Source of the DNA: Mycobacterium sp. | GTDB lineage: Bacteria > Actinomycetota > Actinomycetes > Mycobacteriales > Mycobacteriaceae | Length of the DNA: 55,653 bases | NCBI RefSeq assembly: GCF_019247635.1 | Contig: NZ_JAFBAR010000013.1 | Location: forward strand, 1-55,653 | Reading direction: 5' to 3' | Part shown: in pieces, positions 17,021 through 25,101 of the stretch | Layout of the letters: every line of letters begins with the position of its first letter | Numbering within the stretch: the stretch's first letter is position 1 | Position numbers and translations under genes: made by a program | Notes under the pieces: generated by a model | Told to the model about the DNA's origin: nothing | Database searches by the model: none | Seen by the model: the letters and a program-made list of their open reading frames with translations, nothing else

Positions 17021-17094
17021 TCCGGACGTTGACTCTGCGTCCACGGCGGGGGTTACTCGAACAATTGCGCCCTGGACGCAGAGTCAACGCCGGA
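17021..17094. terminator. long inverted repeat downstream of echA1
   Basis: Perfect 17-bp arms at 17027-17043 and 17073-17089 (CGTTGACTCTGCGTCCA and its complement) are extended by five more pairs across a one-base bulge. They enclose a 29-base loop. It lies just after the 3' end of echA1, which is read leftward, and upstream of the fadD start. It shares the CTGCGTCCA core with the repeat at 55193-55330. A transcription terminator is likely, with possible dispersed-repeat origin. Confidence 0.6.
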
Positions 17095-17116
17095 AAAACG
17101 CCGGAGCGCCCAGCCG

Positions 17117-17911
17117 CTATGTCCCGGTCCAGCGGGGCGCGCGCTTCTCGGCGAAGGCGATCGCGCCCTCCTTGGCGTCGTTGGACATGAAGATCGGGGC
17201 CAGGATCTTGATCTGCTCGGCGAACCGGTCCTCGAGGCTCCAGCCGCGGGATTCGGTGATGATCCGCTTGGTAGCGGCCACCGCCAGCGGTCCGTTGGCG
17301 GTGATCTTCTCGGCCAGCGTGATCGCGGCGTCCAAGGCCCCCCCGGGCTCGGCCAGCACGTTGACCAGCCCCAGCTCGTGGGCGCGCTCGGCGGACAGGT
17401 TGTCGCCGGTGAGGGCCAGCTCCATGGCGATGGCGTACGGAATGCGCTCGGGCAGTCGCAGCAGCCCCCCGCCGCCGGCGACCAGGCCACGCTTGACCTC
17501 GGGGATGCCGAACGCCGAGTCCCTCGACGCCACGATCAGGTCAGTGGCCAGCGCTAACTCGGTGCCGCCGGCCAGCGCGTACCCCTCGACCGCCGCGATG
17601 AGTGGCTTGACAGGCGGACGTTCGGTGAAGCCCATTCCGCGGCCCTCGACGACGACGTTCTCGCCGCGGGCGAAAGCCTTGAGGTCCATGCCCGCGCAGA
17701 ACGAACCGCCCGCGCCGGTCAGGATGGCCACCGAGAGGCCGGCGTCGTCGTCGAGTCGGTCCATCGCGTCGGCCAGCCCACGGCTGACGGCGGCGTTGAC
17801 TGCGTTTTTGGCCTTCGGCCGGTTGATCGTGATGATCAGGATCCGGTCGCGCTGCTCGACCAGGACTTCGGGTTCGGTGTTGTCGGCTGGCTGACTTGTA
17901 GCGTTGCTCAC
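17117..17911 (-). CDS. echA1: enoyl-CoA hydratase EchA1
   Basis: A 264-residue crotonase closely resembling EchA1 (Rv0222). It has the segments EQRDRILIITINRPKAKNAV, FCAGMDLKAFARGE and VEGYALAGGTELAL, and both catalytic-position Glu residues (in GGTEL and GIPEVKRG). I used the GTG at 17911 (VSNATSQPAD), which matches the family N-terminus; the open frame continues to 17977 but into the neighbour's end. The gene lies 37 bases after the WS/DGAT gene on the same strand and is probably cotranscribed. It likely acts in fatty-acid beta-oxidation; exact substrates are unknown. Confidence 0.92.
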   Translation of the reverse strand: MSNATSQPADNTEPEVLVEQRDRILIITINRPKAKNAVNAAVSRGLADAMDRLDDDAGLSVAILTGAGGSFCAGMDLKAFARGENVVVEGRGMGFTERPPVKPLIAAVEGYALAGGTELALATDLIVASRDSAFGIPEVKRGLVAGGGGLLRLPERIPYAIAMELALTGDNLSAERAHELGLVNVLAEPGGALDAAITLAEKITANGPLAVAATKRIITESRGWSLEDRFAEQIKILAPIFMSNDAKEGAIAFAEKRAPRWTGT

Positions 17912-17948
17912 AGTGCTTGATGGTAACGGCCCCGGTTCGGGCCTCGGA

Positions 17949-19361
17949 TCAAGCCTGAGCCATCGCTTCCTCGACAACCGTCAGATCGTCTGAAAGACCT
18001 GCGGCCCTGCGTATTTCGATGAAGTCAGCGATCATGGCATCGGTCACCTCATGCGGGTCCTTGACAGTGGCGCCGTCGGCCAGCACCGAGATGTTGAGCT
18101 GATCGACATAGCTCCACACGGTGATGTTCAGCCCGCTGCCGGCGGTCAGCGGGCCGACGGAGTAGATCTCGGTGACCAGTGCGCCGCCCACCCGGCCGCG
18201 CTCGCGCGGCCCCGGAACGTTCGAGATGTTCAGGTTGAGCACCTTGTTCTGTCCGTCGCGGCTCGCCAGCCACCGGAACATGGCCTTCGTACCCGCCGGG
18301 GGCCAATACGCCGCCCACCGGCTGATCAGCTCCGGCCCCAGCAACTGGTGGCTCTCCTTGGCGTACAGCGCGTTGTCGTGGGCGCAGCGCACCCGCTCCA
18401 GCGGATCATCGGAGTCGCTCGGCAGCGCAACCATCATTCCGCTGAACCGGTTCCCGGAGATCCGGTCCGGCGAGAAGTCGTAACTCACCGGAACCGACGC
18501 CAGCAGCGGTACCGCCGTACCGTCGTAGCGCAGCAGCAGGGTGCGCAGCGCCCCGGCCGACATGGCCAGCACCATGTCGTTGATGGTCGCCCCGAGCTGC
18601 TTACCGGTTGTCTTGACATCAGCGAAAGCCAGTGTGGCGGTGGCAAATCGGCGCTCGGGGGTGAGCATGTGGTTCATGAAGGTGGGCGGCGGCTCGAACG
18701 GCCGCGTCAGTTCCGGCGAGAGCTTCCGCGAGCTGCGTCGCACCCGGCCCACGCCCTGAGCGGTGTAACGGACCGTCGCGGGGAGCCGGCCGATGTGGCG
18801 CATGTGGTCGGCGAACGCCGATGTCATCAACTCGCGCTTGGTGGGGGCCGGGTCGGGCGTGTACGACTCGCCTTCCGGCGTCGGCGTCAGGTCCATACCG
18901 TGGGCCATCAGATTTGCCGAGGCGACGCCGTCGGCCAGCGCGTGGTGGATCTTGACCACCACCGCGATCCGGTCGTTGGCCAGGCCCTCGACGAAGTACA
19001 TCTCCCACAACGGGCGACCGCGATCCAACGGGCTGCTGGCGATCTGCCCGATCGCCTCGTCCAGTTCGCGCCGACCGCCCGGGGCGGGCAGCTGCCACGG
19101 CCGGATGTGGTAGTCGAAATCCACTTCACAGTTCTCTCGCCACATCGGGTGATGGAACCTGAACGGGACGTCGATCAGCTGGTAGCCCAACGGCTCCAGC
19201 TTGTCCATCCGCGCCGCGATGACCGCACGGAACGAATCGATGTCAAAGTGCCCGCGAGTGCTTTCGTCGAGCTCGATCACGGCGATCTTCATGGTGTGCA
19301 TGTGCACGTTGGGAGTCTCGCTGTACAGCAGTACCGCGTCCCACCCGCTGAGCCGTTTCAA
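17949..19361 (-). CDS. wax ester synthase/diacylglycerol acyltransferase (Rv0221-like)
   Basis: A 470-residue WS/DGAT enzyme. The catalytic motif HHxxxDG is intact as HHALADG (His139, His140, Asp144). The N-terminal signature LSGWDAVLLYSETPNVHMHT and the late NISNVPGPRE stretch are typical. Members esterify diacylglycerol or fatty alcohols with acyl-CoA and so build triacylglycerol or wax stores. The gene sits between lipC and echA1 as Rv0221 does, 44 bases after lipC on the same strand. Whether it is mainly DGAT or wax synthase cannot be read from sequence. Confidence 0.93.
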   Translation of the reverse strand: MKRLSGWDAVLLYSETPNVHMHTMKIAVIELDESTRGHFDIDSFRAVIAARMDKLEPLGYQLIDVPFRFHHPMWRENCEVDFDYHIRPWQLPAPGGRRELDEAIGQIASSPLDRGRPLWEMYFVEGLANDRIAVVVKIHHALADGVASANLMAHGMDLTPTPEGESYTPDPAPTKRELMTSAFADHMRHIGRLPATVRYTAQGVGRVRRSSRKLSPELTRPFEPPPTFMNHMLTPERRFATATLAFADVKTTGKQLGATINDMVLAMSAGALRTLLLRYDGTAVPLLASVPVSYDFSPDRISGNRFSGMMVALPSDSDDPLERVRCAHDNALYAKESHQLLGPELISRWAAYWPPAGTKAMFRWLASRDGQNKVLNLNISNVPGPRERGRVGGALVTEIYSVGPLTAGSGLNITVWSYVDQLNISVLADGATVKDPHEVTDAMIADFIEIRRAAGLSDDLTVVEEAMAQA

Positions 19362-19405
19362 CGCAGATCCCTACCTAATTCGGCGCCCCTACAATCGGCC
19401 GCCGC

Positions 19406-20608
19406 TCAGATGACCTCTTTCGCGAACTGCATCCGGTTGCGATGAACCTCGTTGAGGAACAACGCCGTCGAGTGTGCCAGCGCATTGGCGCGGGGACCGT
19501 CGATCATGTCGAACGCATGGCCCGCGCCCGGCAACTCCAGGTAGCCGACCGGCGAATGCGACACCGCACGCAACCGCTCGACGAAGGCGCGCGCCTGCCA
19601 GACCGGGATGACGCCGTCCTTGCTGCCGTGAATCACCAAGAACGGCGGGGCATTTCGGTGCACGCGGGCGATCGGCGATGCGTCACGGAAAACTTCGGGG
19701 TGACGCGCAATGCTGCGCCTGACCACGACCTTCTCCAGGAAGTCGACGAACCGGACCCGTTCCGGGGTGGACCGGTCCTCCCAGTCGTAGCGGCCGTAGA
19801 TCCCGACCACCGCGTCGACCGAGCTGTCGGAGCCCTCCGGCAGCTTCAGCTCGTATTGGGGGTCGTTGGCGGTGAGCCCGGCCAGCGCCGCCAGATGCCC
19901 ACCGGCCGAACAGCCAGCTACCGCAACGAAACTGCGGTCACCGCCAAACTTGTCTACGTTGGCCCGTGCCCAGGCGATGGCGGTCTTGACGTCGGAGATG
20001 TGCCGCGGCCACCGGTGGTGCGGGGACACGCGGTAGTCGATGGCCAGGCACACCCAGCCCTGCTCGGCCAGGCGCGACATGAGTGCGGAACCCTGCAGCA
20101 TGCTGCGGCCATGCACCCAGGCGCCGCCGGGGACGAAGATCAGTACCGGCGCGGGTTGGGCGGGAAGATCCTTGCGGCGCCAGACGTCCAGCTTCTGCGC
20201 GGGATGGTGCCCGTAGTGGACGGCCCGACGGTAGAGGTATCGCCGGTCACGCACCGCCTCCCACAGGGGCGAAGCGTTGAGTGGGGTGGGCCATTCGAGA
20301 GCGAGGTCCGCGGGCTGGACCAGCCCTTGCAGGGCGGCGACGGCGACGTCGCGGCTGCTTTCGCGGTCGCGGCGGCGCCGTTCGTTGATGCCGGGTGTCC
20401 GCCAGTCTCGTGCGGCGGCCGACATGAAGTCGGGCGCATGGCGCACGCCCCAGACGCTCATCGCGGTGGCCGTACCCAGCGGCTCGAGGCGCTTACCGAC
20501 CACCGGCAGCGAAGCGCCGATGTCGCTAAAGGCCAGCATATAGTCGGCGGGACGAGCCCGCAGCAACCATCTCACACAGGGCAGGATGCGGGGTCCCCTC
20601 ACCGTCAT
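19406..20608 (-). CDS. lipC: esterase LipC
   Basis: A 400-residue alpha/beta-hydrolase resembling LipC (Rv0220, about 403 residues). The oxyanion segment is FVPGGAWVHG. The nucleophile Ser is near residue 234 in AGCSAGGH, the acid is in HGSKDGVIP, and the His is in GAGHAFD. An N-terminal region of about 140 residues precedes the hydrolase core, as in LipC. I chose ATG 20608 (MTVRGPRIL); the frame opens 33 bases earlier. LipC of M. tuberculosis is a cell-surface-associated esterase; the same role is inferred here. It begins the lipC, WS/DGAT, echA1 run. Confidence 0.9.
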   Translation of the reverse strand: MTVRGPRILPCVRWLLRARPADYMLAFSDIGASLPVVGKRLEPLGTATAMSVWGVRHAPDFMSAAARDWRTPGINERRRRDRESSRDVAVAALQGLVQPADLALEWPTPLNASPLWEAVRDRRYLYRRAVHYGHHPAQKLDVWRRKDLPAQPAPVLIFVPGGAWVHGRSMLQGSALMSRLAEQGWVCLAIDYRVSPHHRWPRHISDVKTAIAWARANVDKFGGDRSFVAVAGCSAGGHLAALAGLTANDPQYELKLPEGSDSSVDAVVGIYGRYDWEDRSTPERVRFVDFLEKVVVRRSIARHPEVFRDASPIARVHRNAPPFLVIHGSKDGVIPVWQARAFVERLRAVSHSPVGYLELPGAGHAFDMIDGPRANALAHSTALFLNEVHRNRMQFAKEVI

Positions 20609-20707
20609 GTAGGGCAGCGTACCCCCGCACGGTTCCCGCAAACTACCGTTGCGGCGCGGTTATCTCACAAGTGCCAATTTGTGGCGGCAGCTCATTTGCT
20701 AGCTGCA

Positions 20708-21211
20708 TCATTCGTCGAGATAATGAGTACTTTCACGTTCGCTCCACCGCGTCACTGTGACGCGCGCGGTGTAACTGAGGGCGCTAACGGCGAACATGGC
20801 CGCAGTGAGCAGCAGCCACCTGCCCAGAAACGGCTGCTGGGTTTGGCCCGTCGCCGCCTCGTAGGTGGGAGCGCCCTGCCGGATGATGCCGGGCAGGAAA
20901 ACGATGAGCGTCAGGCCGGCCGCCAGCGTTGGTATCCGGATGTGGTTGCGGGCGGTGACGTTTGAGTGACGCGAGCGTCGGGGTGTGCGCGACATGACCC
21001 GGTCGGCCAGCGCGTAGACCGGGAAGAGCAACAGGTCGTGGCCGACGACCGCGGCGGCGAACCACACGGCGATCGACTGCCACCAGGTGCCGGGGTTCCA
21101 CAGGGTGGCCGGCTTGAAGGTGGCCAGGACGTAGCCCAACAGCGCAAAGCCGGCCAGCATGGTCAACAGATGCACCGGATGCGAGCCGTAATGCTTTGTG
21201 AGTCTGCGCAT
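20708..21211 (-). CDS. small polytopic membrane protein (Rv0219-like)
   Basis: A 167-residue protein with about four membrane segments (near residues 12-30, 40-60, 90-110, 128-150). A basic loop with SRTPRRSRHSN lies between the second and third. ATG 21211 follows the stop of the oxidoreductase gene (21213) directly, so the two genes are tightly coupled as Rv0218 and Rv0219 are. The function is unknown; it may be a membrane partner for the haem/molybdenum protein. Confidence 0.82.
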   Translation of the reverse strand: MRRLTKHYGSHPVHLLTMLAGFALLGYVLATFKPATLWNPGTWWQSIAVWFAAAVVGHDLLLFPVYALADRVMSRTPRRSRHSNVTARNHIRIPTLAAGLTLIVFLPGIIRQGAPTYEAATGQTQQPFLGRWLLLTAAMFAVSALSYTARVTVTRWSERESTHYLDE

Positions 21212-21212
21212 T

Positions 21213-22529
21213 TCAGGGCTCGAATTCGATCGACGCGACCCACTTGGTGTTGTGCACGCCGGGCAGCGCGGGGACGATGATCCGCGCCGGATAGCCGTGG
21301 TCGAGCGGCAAGTCGGCGCCGTTGACGCGCAGGGCCAGCAGCGCATCGGGCGCTCCGATCTGATTGGCCTGCAACGTCGCCCGGCCGAACGCTCCGCCGC
21401 GTTGCAGGGAGACCACCCGCGCCGAGCGCGGCGCGGGTACGCCCGCGGCGCGAGCCAGCTCGCCCAGCCTCACCCCGCTCCAGGTCTGCACTGTCGACCA
21501 CCCTTCGACGCAGGCGATGGGCAACCGCGCGGTGTGCTGCGGCATGCGGCCCAGCGTGGCGCGATCCAACACTCTCTCGGTGGGGCCGCCGCGCAGCGTC
21601 AATCGCCAGCCGGCACCGACACTTTCGGGCGTGATACCCGCGACGACGGCGGTCTTGTTGACCGGGAAGTCGCGGCCCCTGGATCCCGACAAGCCGCGCG
21701 GCAGCAGCAGAGCGGCTTGCCGGGTGACACCACCGACGGTCTGCCCGACTGTGAGCACCGCGATCAGCAGCACACCCGACCCGACCAACGCCAGGGCGCC
21801 GCGCCTGCTCATCGTGGGGTCGCCCGGATCGGCGGCTACCAGCCCGTCCGGGTCGTAGGGCTGTGGACGTGTGTTGGTTACGTTGGTGCGCAATACTTCT
21901 CGCGGCGGCAGCGACTTCAGCCCGGCGACCATGTGCGGGATCTTGACCGCGATGTGCATCAGGAAGCCGGTGCTGAAGACCCACGCCCCGAAGTAGTGGC
22001 CGTCGTAGAAGCTGAAGCCGAATATGTAGTCGTACTGGATGTTGAGCACACCGGTGACGATCTCGAAGAGGATCCCCCCGACCAGCATCAGTAACGAAAT
22101 CCGTTCCAGCAGTTGGGCTATCGAACGAGCCGGTGGCCAGACGAACAACTTCGGAATCACCGACCACAGTTTGGCCAGCACTACGGGGATGATCAGCAGC
22201 CCCAGCCCCACGTGCAGACCCTGGGACAACCGGTACAGCCACGACGGCCGCGTGGGCCAGTTGAAGTCAGGCAGCCGCAGCCAGCCGACATCGGCGGGGA
22301 TGGCCTGACCGAACTGCGGTGAATAGGCGGCGTAGGACAGCAACCCGGTGATGATGACGATCGGCAGCGCCACCAACAGCACCAGCCCGAAAACCGACGT
22401 CAGCCAGGGCCCGCGCAGCGGGCTGGTGAACCGGGTGAGCCGTGCCGCACCGGGCGGGGGATGCCGGTGCAGGGTGCGCCACAGCCGGCTGGGAAAGCCG
22501 TAGTTGCCGTCGTCGTCCGGCAGTGTCAC
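21213..22529 (-). CDS. cytochrome b561-like/molybdopterin oxidoreductase fusion (Rv0218-like)
   Basis: A 438-residue fusion. Residues about 35-200 form a four-helix membrane domain with His residues of the cytochrome b kind (for example GLHVGLGL and FLMHIAVKIPHM). A further membrane segment follows near 245-268. The C-terminal part (about 290-438) is a sulfite-oxidase-type molybdopterin domain with the likely Mo-ligand Cys340 in IACVEGWS and the ending PALPGVHNTKWVASIEF. GTG 22529 overlaps the upstream methyltransferase stop (GTGA) and reproduces the Rv0218 N-terminus. It probably passes electrons between the membrane pool and an exported or periplasmic-facing substrate; that substrate is unknown. 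Confidence 0.88.
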   Translation of the reverse strand: MTLPDDDGNYGFPSRLWRTLHRHPPPGAARLTRFTSPLRGPWLTSVFGLVLLVALPIVIITGLLSYAAYSPQFGQAIPADVGWLRLPDFNWPTRPSWLYRLSQGLHVGLGLLIIPVVLAKLWSVIPKLFVWPPARSIAQLLERISLLMLVGGILFEIVTGVLNIQYDYIFGFSFYDGHYFGAWVFSTGFLMHIAVKIPHMVAGLKSLPPREVLRTNVTNTRPQPYDPDGLVAADPGDPTMSRRGALALVGSGVLLIAVLTVGQTVGGVTRQAALLLPRGLSGSRGRDFPVNKTAVVAGITPESVGAGWRLTLRGGPTERVLDRATLGRMPQHTARLPIACVEGWSTVQTWSGVRLGELARAAGVPAPRSARVVSLQRGGAFGRATLQANQIGAPDALLALRVNGADLPLDHGYPARIIVPALPGVHNTKWVASIEFEP

Positions 22530-23164
22530 AACGCCACCAGGCTGGCGACCACCCGGCCGCCGATCAGCCGGACGCCGGTCAGCGTCAGACCCACTTGTGC
22601 CGCCAACGCCGCGGCGCTGTCCACGCCGACCGACGCCCAACGGAACCACGGGCCCACGTCGCGAGCGGACTCTAGCCGCACCCAGCGCGCGCGGATCCCG
22701 ATCGCCTCGGCGTCGAACTCGACCAAACAACGCCCACCGCGGCAGAGCAACTCGGCGGCGCGCCCGACGATGCGGCGCGGGTCGCCGCCGAGGCCGACGT
22801 TGCCGTCGACGAGCAGCACCGTGCGCCAACTGCCCATCCCCGGCAGCGGTTCGAACACGTCGCCGAGCAGGGCCGGCGCGCCGCCGCGACCCGCCAGGCG
22901 GATCGCCGTCGCGGAACGGTCGATGCCCAGCGCCGGTATCCCACGCTGGATCAGCCGCGCAACCAACCGTCCCGGCCCGCAGCCGAGCTCGATCGTCGGA
23001 GCGGTGCACATGCGCGCGACCGTCTCGTCGAACACCTCATCGGAGGCGTCGCCGCTGGCGTCGCACAGCCAGCGGTGCGCCGGCAACACGTGGAGCTCGC
23101 CGTCGTCGTGACGGATCCAACATCGCTCACCACCGAGCGCCCGGTCGTACAGATGGCCCAGCAT
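22526..23164 (-). CDS. SAM-dependent methyltransferase next to the molybdopterin fusion
   Basis: A 212-residue protein with a clear class I motif I, IELGCGPGRLVARL (about residues 58-71), an acidic strand-2 end (GIDRSA) and a Gly-rich tail. It overlaps the oxidoreductase gene by four bases (GTGA), so the two are coupled. Similar methyltransferase plus sulfite-oxidase-like pairs occur in other actinobacteria; this is recall, not checked. I do not remember it beside Rv0218 in M. tuberculosis. The substrate is unknown. A 148-base gap separates it from narK. Confidence 0.8.
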   Translation of the reverse strand: MLGHLYDRALGGERCWIRHDDGELHVLPAHRWLCDASGDASDEVFDETVARMCTAPTIELGCGPGRLVARLIQRGIPALGIDRSATAIRLAGRGGAPALLGDVFEPLPGMGSWRTVLLVDGNVGLGGDPRRIVGRAAELLCRGGRCLVEFDAEAIGIRARWVRLESARDVGPWFRWASVGVDSAAALAAQVGLTLTGVRLIGGRVVASLVAL

Positions 23165-23312
23165 GCCACGCCTCTCGCCTCGCGCCGACCGAGGGTGCAG
23201 ACGATGCCCACGAGTTACGCCAGCATTTCGATCACTCGGATCGATACCCGGATCCTGGGTCGGCTAACCCAGCGAGAAGTGATTCGGCGCCGAGGCGGGG
23301 GCGGATGGGACC

Positions 23313-24740
23313 TCAGACCAGTGACGTGGTCCCGCGGCGCCGGATGTAGGCGGCCCAGGTGACGGCACCGCAGACGATGTAGAAGCCCAGGAACACCCAG
23401 AAGGCCGTCGTCGCCGACTTGTGCGCGCCGGCGTAGGAGGCGCGCAGCACCACGTTGATGCCGACGCCGCCCAGGGCGCCGACCGCGCCGGCGATGCCGA
23501 TCAGCGCGCCCGACATCGAACGCTCCCAACCGAGCGCTTCGGTGGGTGAGAGATCCTTGATGTCAAGGGATTTCGCGGCGAAGATGGCCGGGATCATCTT
23601 GTAGACCGAGCCGTTGCCGATACCGGAGATGAGGAACAGCAGGATGAAGCCCACGACGTAGGCAACCATCACCCCGTGGCTGATCTTGCCGGGGTGGGCG
23701 TCACCCCGGGTCCCGGCGATGACCAGGATCCCGGCCGCCAGGGCCATCGCCACAAAGCAGGCGAGGGTGATCTTCGCGCCGCCGATGCGGTCGGCGAGCC
23801 GGCCCCCGAACGGCCGGCTGAGCGAGCCCAGCAGCGGACCCAGAAACGCGATCTGCGAAGCGTGCAGGGCGGCGGCGGCCGCCGTGGTGTGCGGTGTGGC
23901 CAGGTAGTTGATCTGCAGGACCTGGCCGAACGCGAAGCTGTAGCCGATGAAGGATCCGAAGGTGCCGATGTAGAGGAAGGAGATCAGCCACGCGTCGGGA
24001 AAGCGGATCACCCGCAGCATCGCCGCGGCGTTCGACTTCTGGTTGTCCAGGTTGTCCATGAACAGGGCCGCTCCCAGCGCGGCCAACCCGACCAGGACCA
24101 AGTAGGTGGCACACACGAGCTCCGGCGAACGGTTGCCGAGCGTCGCGATGACCAGCAGGCCCACCAGCTGGATGACCGGCACGCCGATGTTGCCGCCGCC
24201 GGCGTTGAGGCCCAGCGCCCACCCCTTGAGGCGCGCCGGGTAGAAGGCGTTGATGTTGGTCATCGACGACGCGAAGTTGCCACCGCCGAATCCCGCGAAG
24301 GCGGCAACGACCAGGCAGGTGGTGTAGGACTGGCCCGGGTTCACCATGAACCACCAGGTCAGCGTCAACGGGATCAACAGCGCCAGCGCGCTCACGATGG
24401 TCCAGTTGCGCCCGCCGAACCGCGCGACGGCGGTGGTGTAGGGCAATCGCAGCAGACCCCCGACCAGTGTCGGGACGGCCACCAGGTAGAACTTGCCCGC
24501 CGCGTCGATGTGATAGATGTTCTGCGGCATGAACAGCACCATCACCGACCAGATGGACCACACCGAGAAGCCGATGTGCTCGGCGAAGATCGACCAGATG
24601 AGGTTGCGCCGCGCGATCTTGCTGCCGCCGTTCTGCCAGGCAGACAGGTCTTCGGGATCCCACCGCGCGATCCGATGACGACCCACGCGCGCGCCCGGCG
24701 TCGTGGGAATTGTTTGCAAAGTTTCTGGCTGCGCGGTCAT
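23313..24740 (-). CDS. narK: nitrate/nitrite transporter, NarK-type MFS
   Basis: A 475-residue, 12-span major facilitator protein. Both nitrate-signature motifs are visible: FAGFGGGNFASSM with NAGGGNIGV (about residues 145-185), and GIGNGSVYKMIP (about residues 366-377). It imports nitrate and/or exports nitrite across the inner membrane. As last gene of the narB-X-nirB-nirD run, 31 bases after nirD, its role is most likely nitrate uptake for assimilation. Which narK paralogue it corresponds to is not decided here. Confidence 0.92.
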   Translation of the reverse strand: MTAQPETLQTIPTTPGARVGRHRIARWDPEDLSAWQNGGSKIARRNLIWSIFAEHIGFSVWSIWSVMVLFMPQNIYHIDAAGKFYLVAVPTLVGGLLRLPYTTAVARFGGRNWTIVSALALLIPLTLTWWFMVNPGQSYTTCLVVAAFAGFGGGNFASSMTNINAFYPARLKGWALGLNAGGGNIGVPVIQLVGLLVIATLGNRSPELVCATYLVLVGLAALGAALFMDNLDNQKSNAAAMLRVIRFPDAWLISFLYIGTFGSFIGYSFAFGQVLQINYLATPHTTAAAAALHASQIAFLGPLLGSLSRPFGGRLADRIGGAKITLACFVAMALAAGILVIAGTRGDAHPGKISHGVMVAYVVGFILLFLISGIGNGSVYKMIPAIFAAKSLDIKDLSPTEALGWERSMSGALIGIAGAVGALGGVGINVVLRASYAGAHKSATTAFWVFLGFYIVCGAVTWAAYIRRRGTTSLV

Positions 24741-24771
24741 GGCGATCTCCTGCGAGGCGGGCTGGATGGGC

Positions 24772-25101
24772 TCAAAGCGCGCCGTTGCGCTCGGGGACGT
24801 TTATCTGGATGGTTCCGGCGTCGTCGGCGTGAACCGGGTACGTGCTGACCGACGGGCCGCCGGTGGCGACCTCGCATCCGGTCTCGAGTTCGTAGGTGTG
24901 GCCGTGCAGCGGGCAGACCACAACGCGGTCGTCCATCAGCCCGTCCGCCAGCGGGCCGCCGCGGTGCGGGCAGACCGCGTCCACGGCGCGCAGCGACCCG
25001 TCCCGCAACCGGAAGACCGCGATCTGGTGGCCCTGCACGGCGTAGGCGCGGCCCTCGCACACGGGTAGGTCCGCCACGGGCCCCAACGGGATGTCGGTCA
25101 T
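24772..25101 (-). CDS. nirD: assimilatory nitrite reductase small subunit, Rieske type
   Basis: A 109-residue single-domain protein. It carries a complete Rieske [2Fe-2S] motif: Cys44-x-His46 in VCPHRGG and Cys63-x2-His66 in CPLHGH. Many dissimilatory NirD proteins have lost these ligands, so this one probably binds an iron-sulfur cluster. ATG 25101 overlaps the nirB stop as ATGA (25098-25101). It partners NirB in reducing nitrite to ammonium with NAD(P)H. The open frame upstream of this start belongs to the nirB 3' end. Confidence 0.9.
   Translation of the reverse strand: MTDIPLGPVADLPVCEGRAYAVQGHQIAVFRLRDGSLRAVDAVCPHRGGPLADGLMDDRVVVCPLHGHTYELETGCEVATGGPSVSTYPVHADDAGTIQINVPERNGAL

Noticed and set aside
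20667..20685. Short inverted repeat CACAA/TTGTG upstream of lipC
   Set aside because: Five-base arms are too short to stand out from chance.
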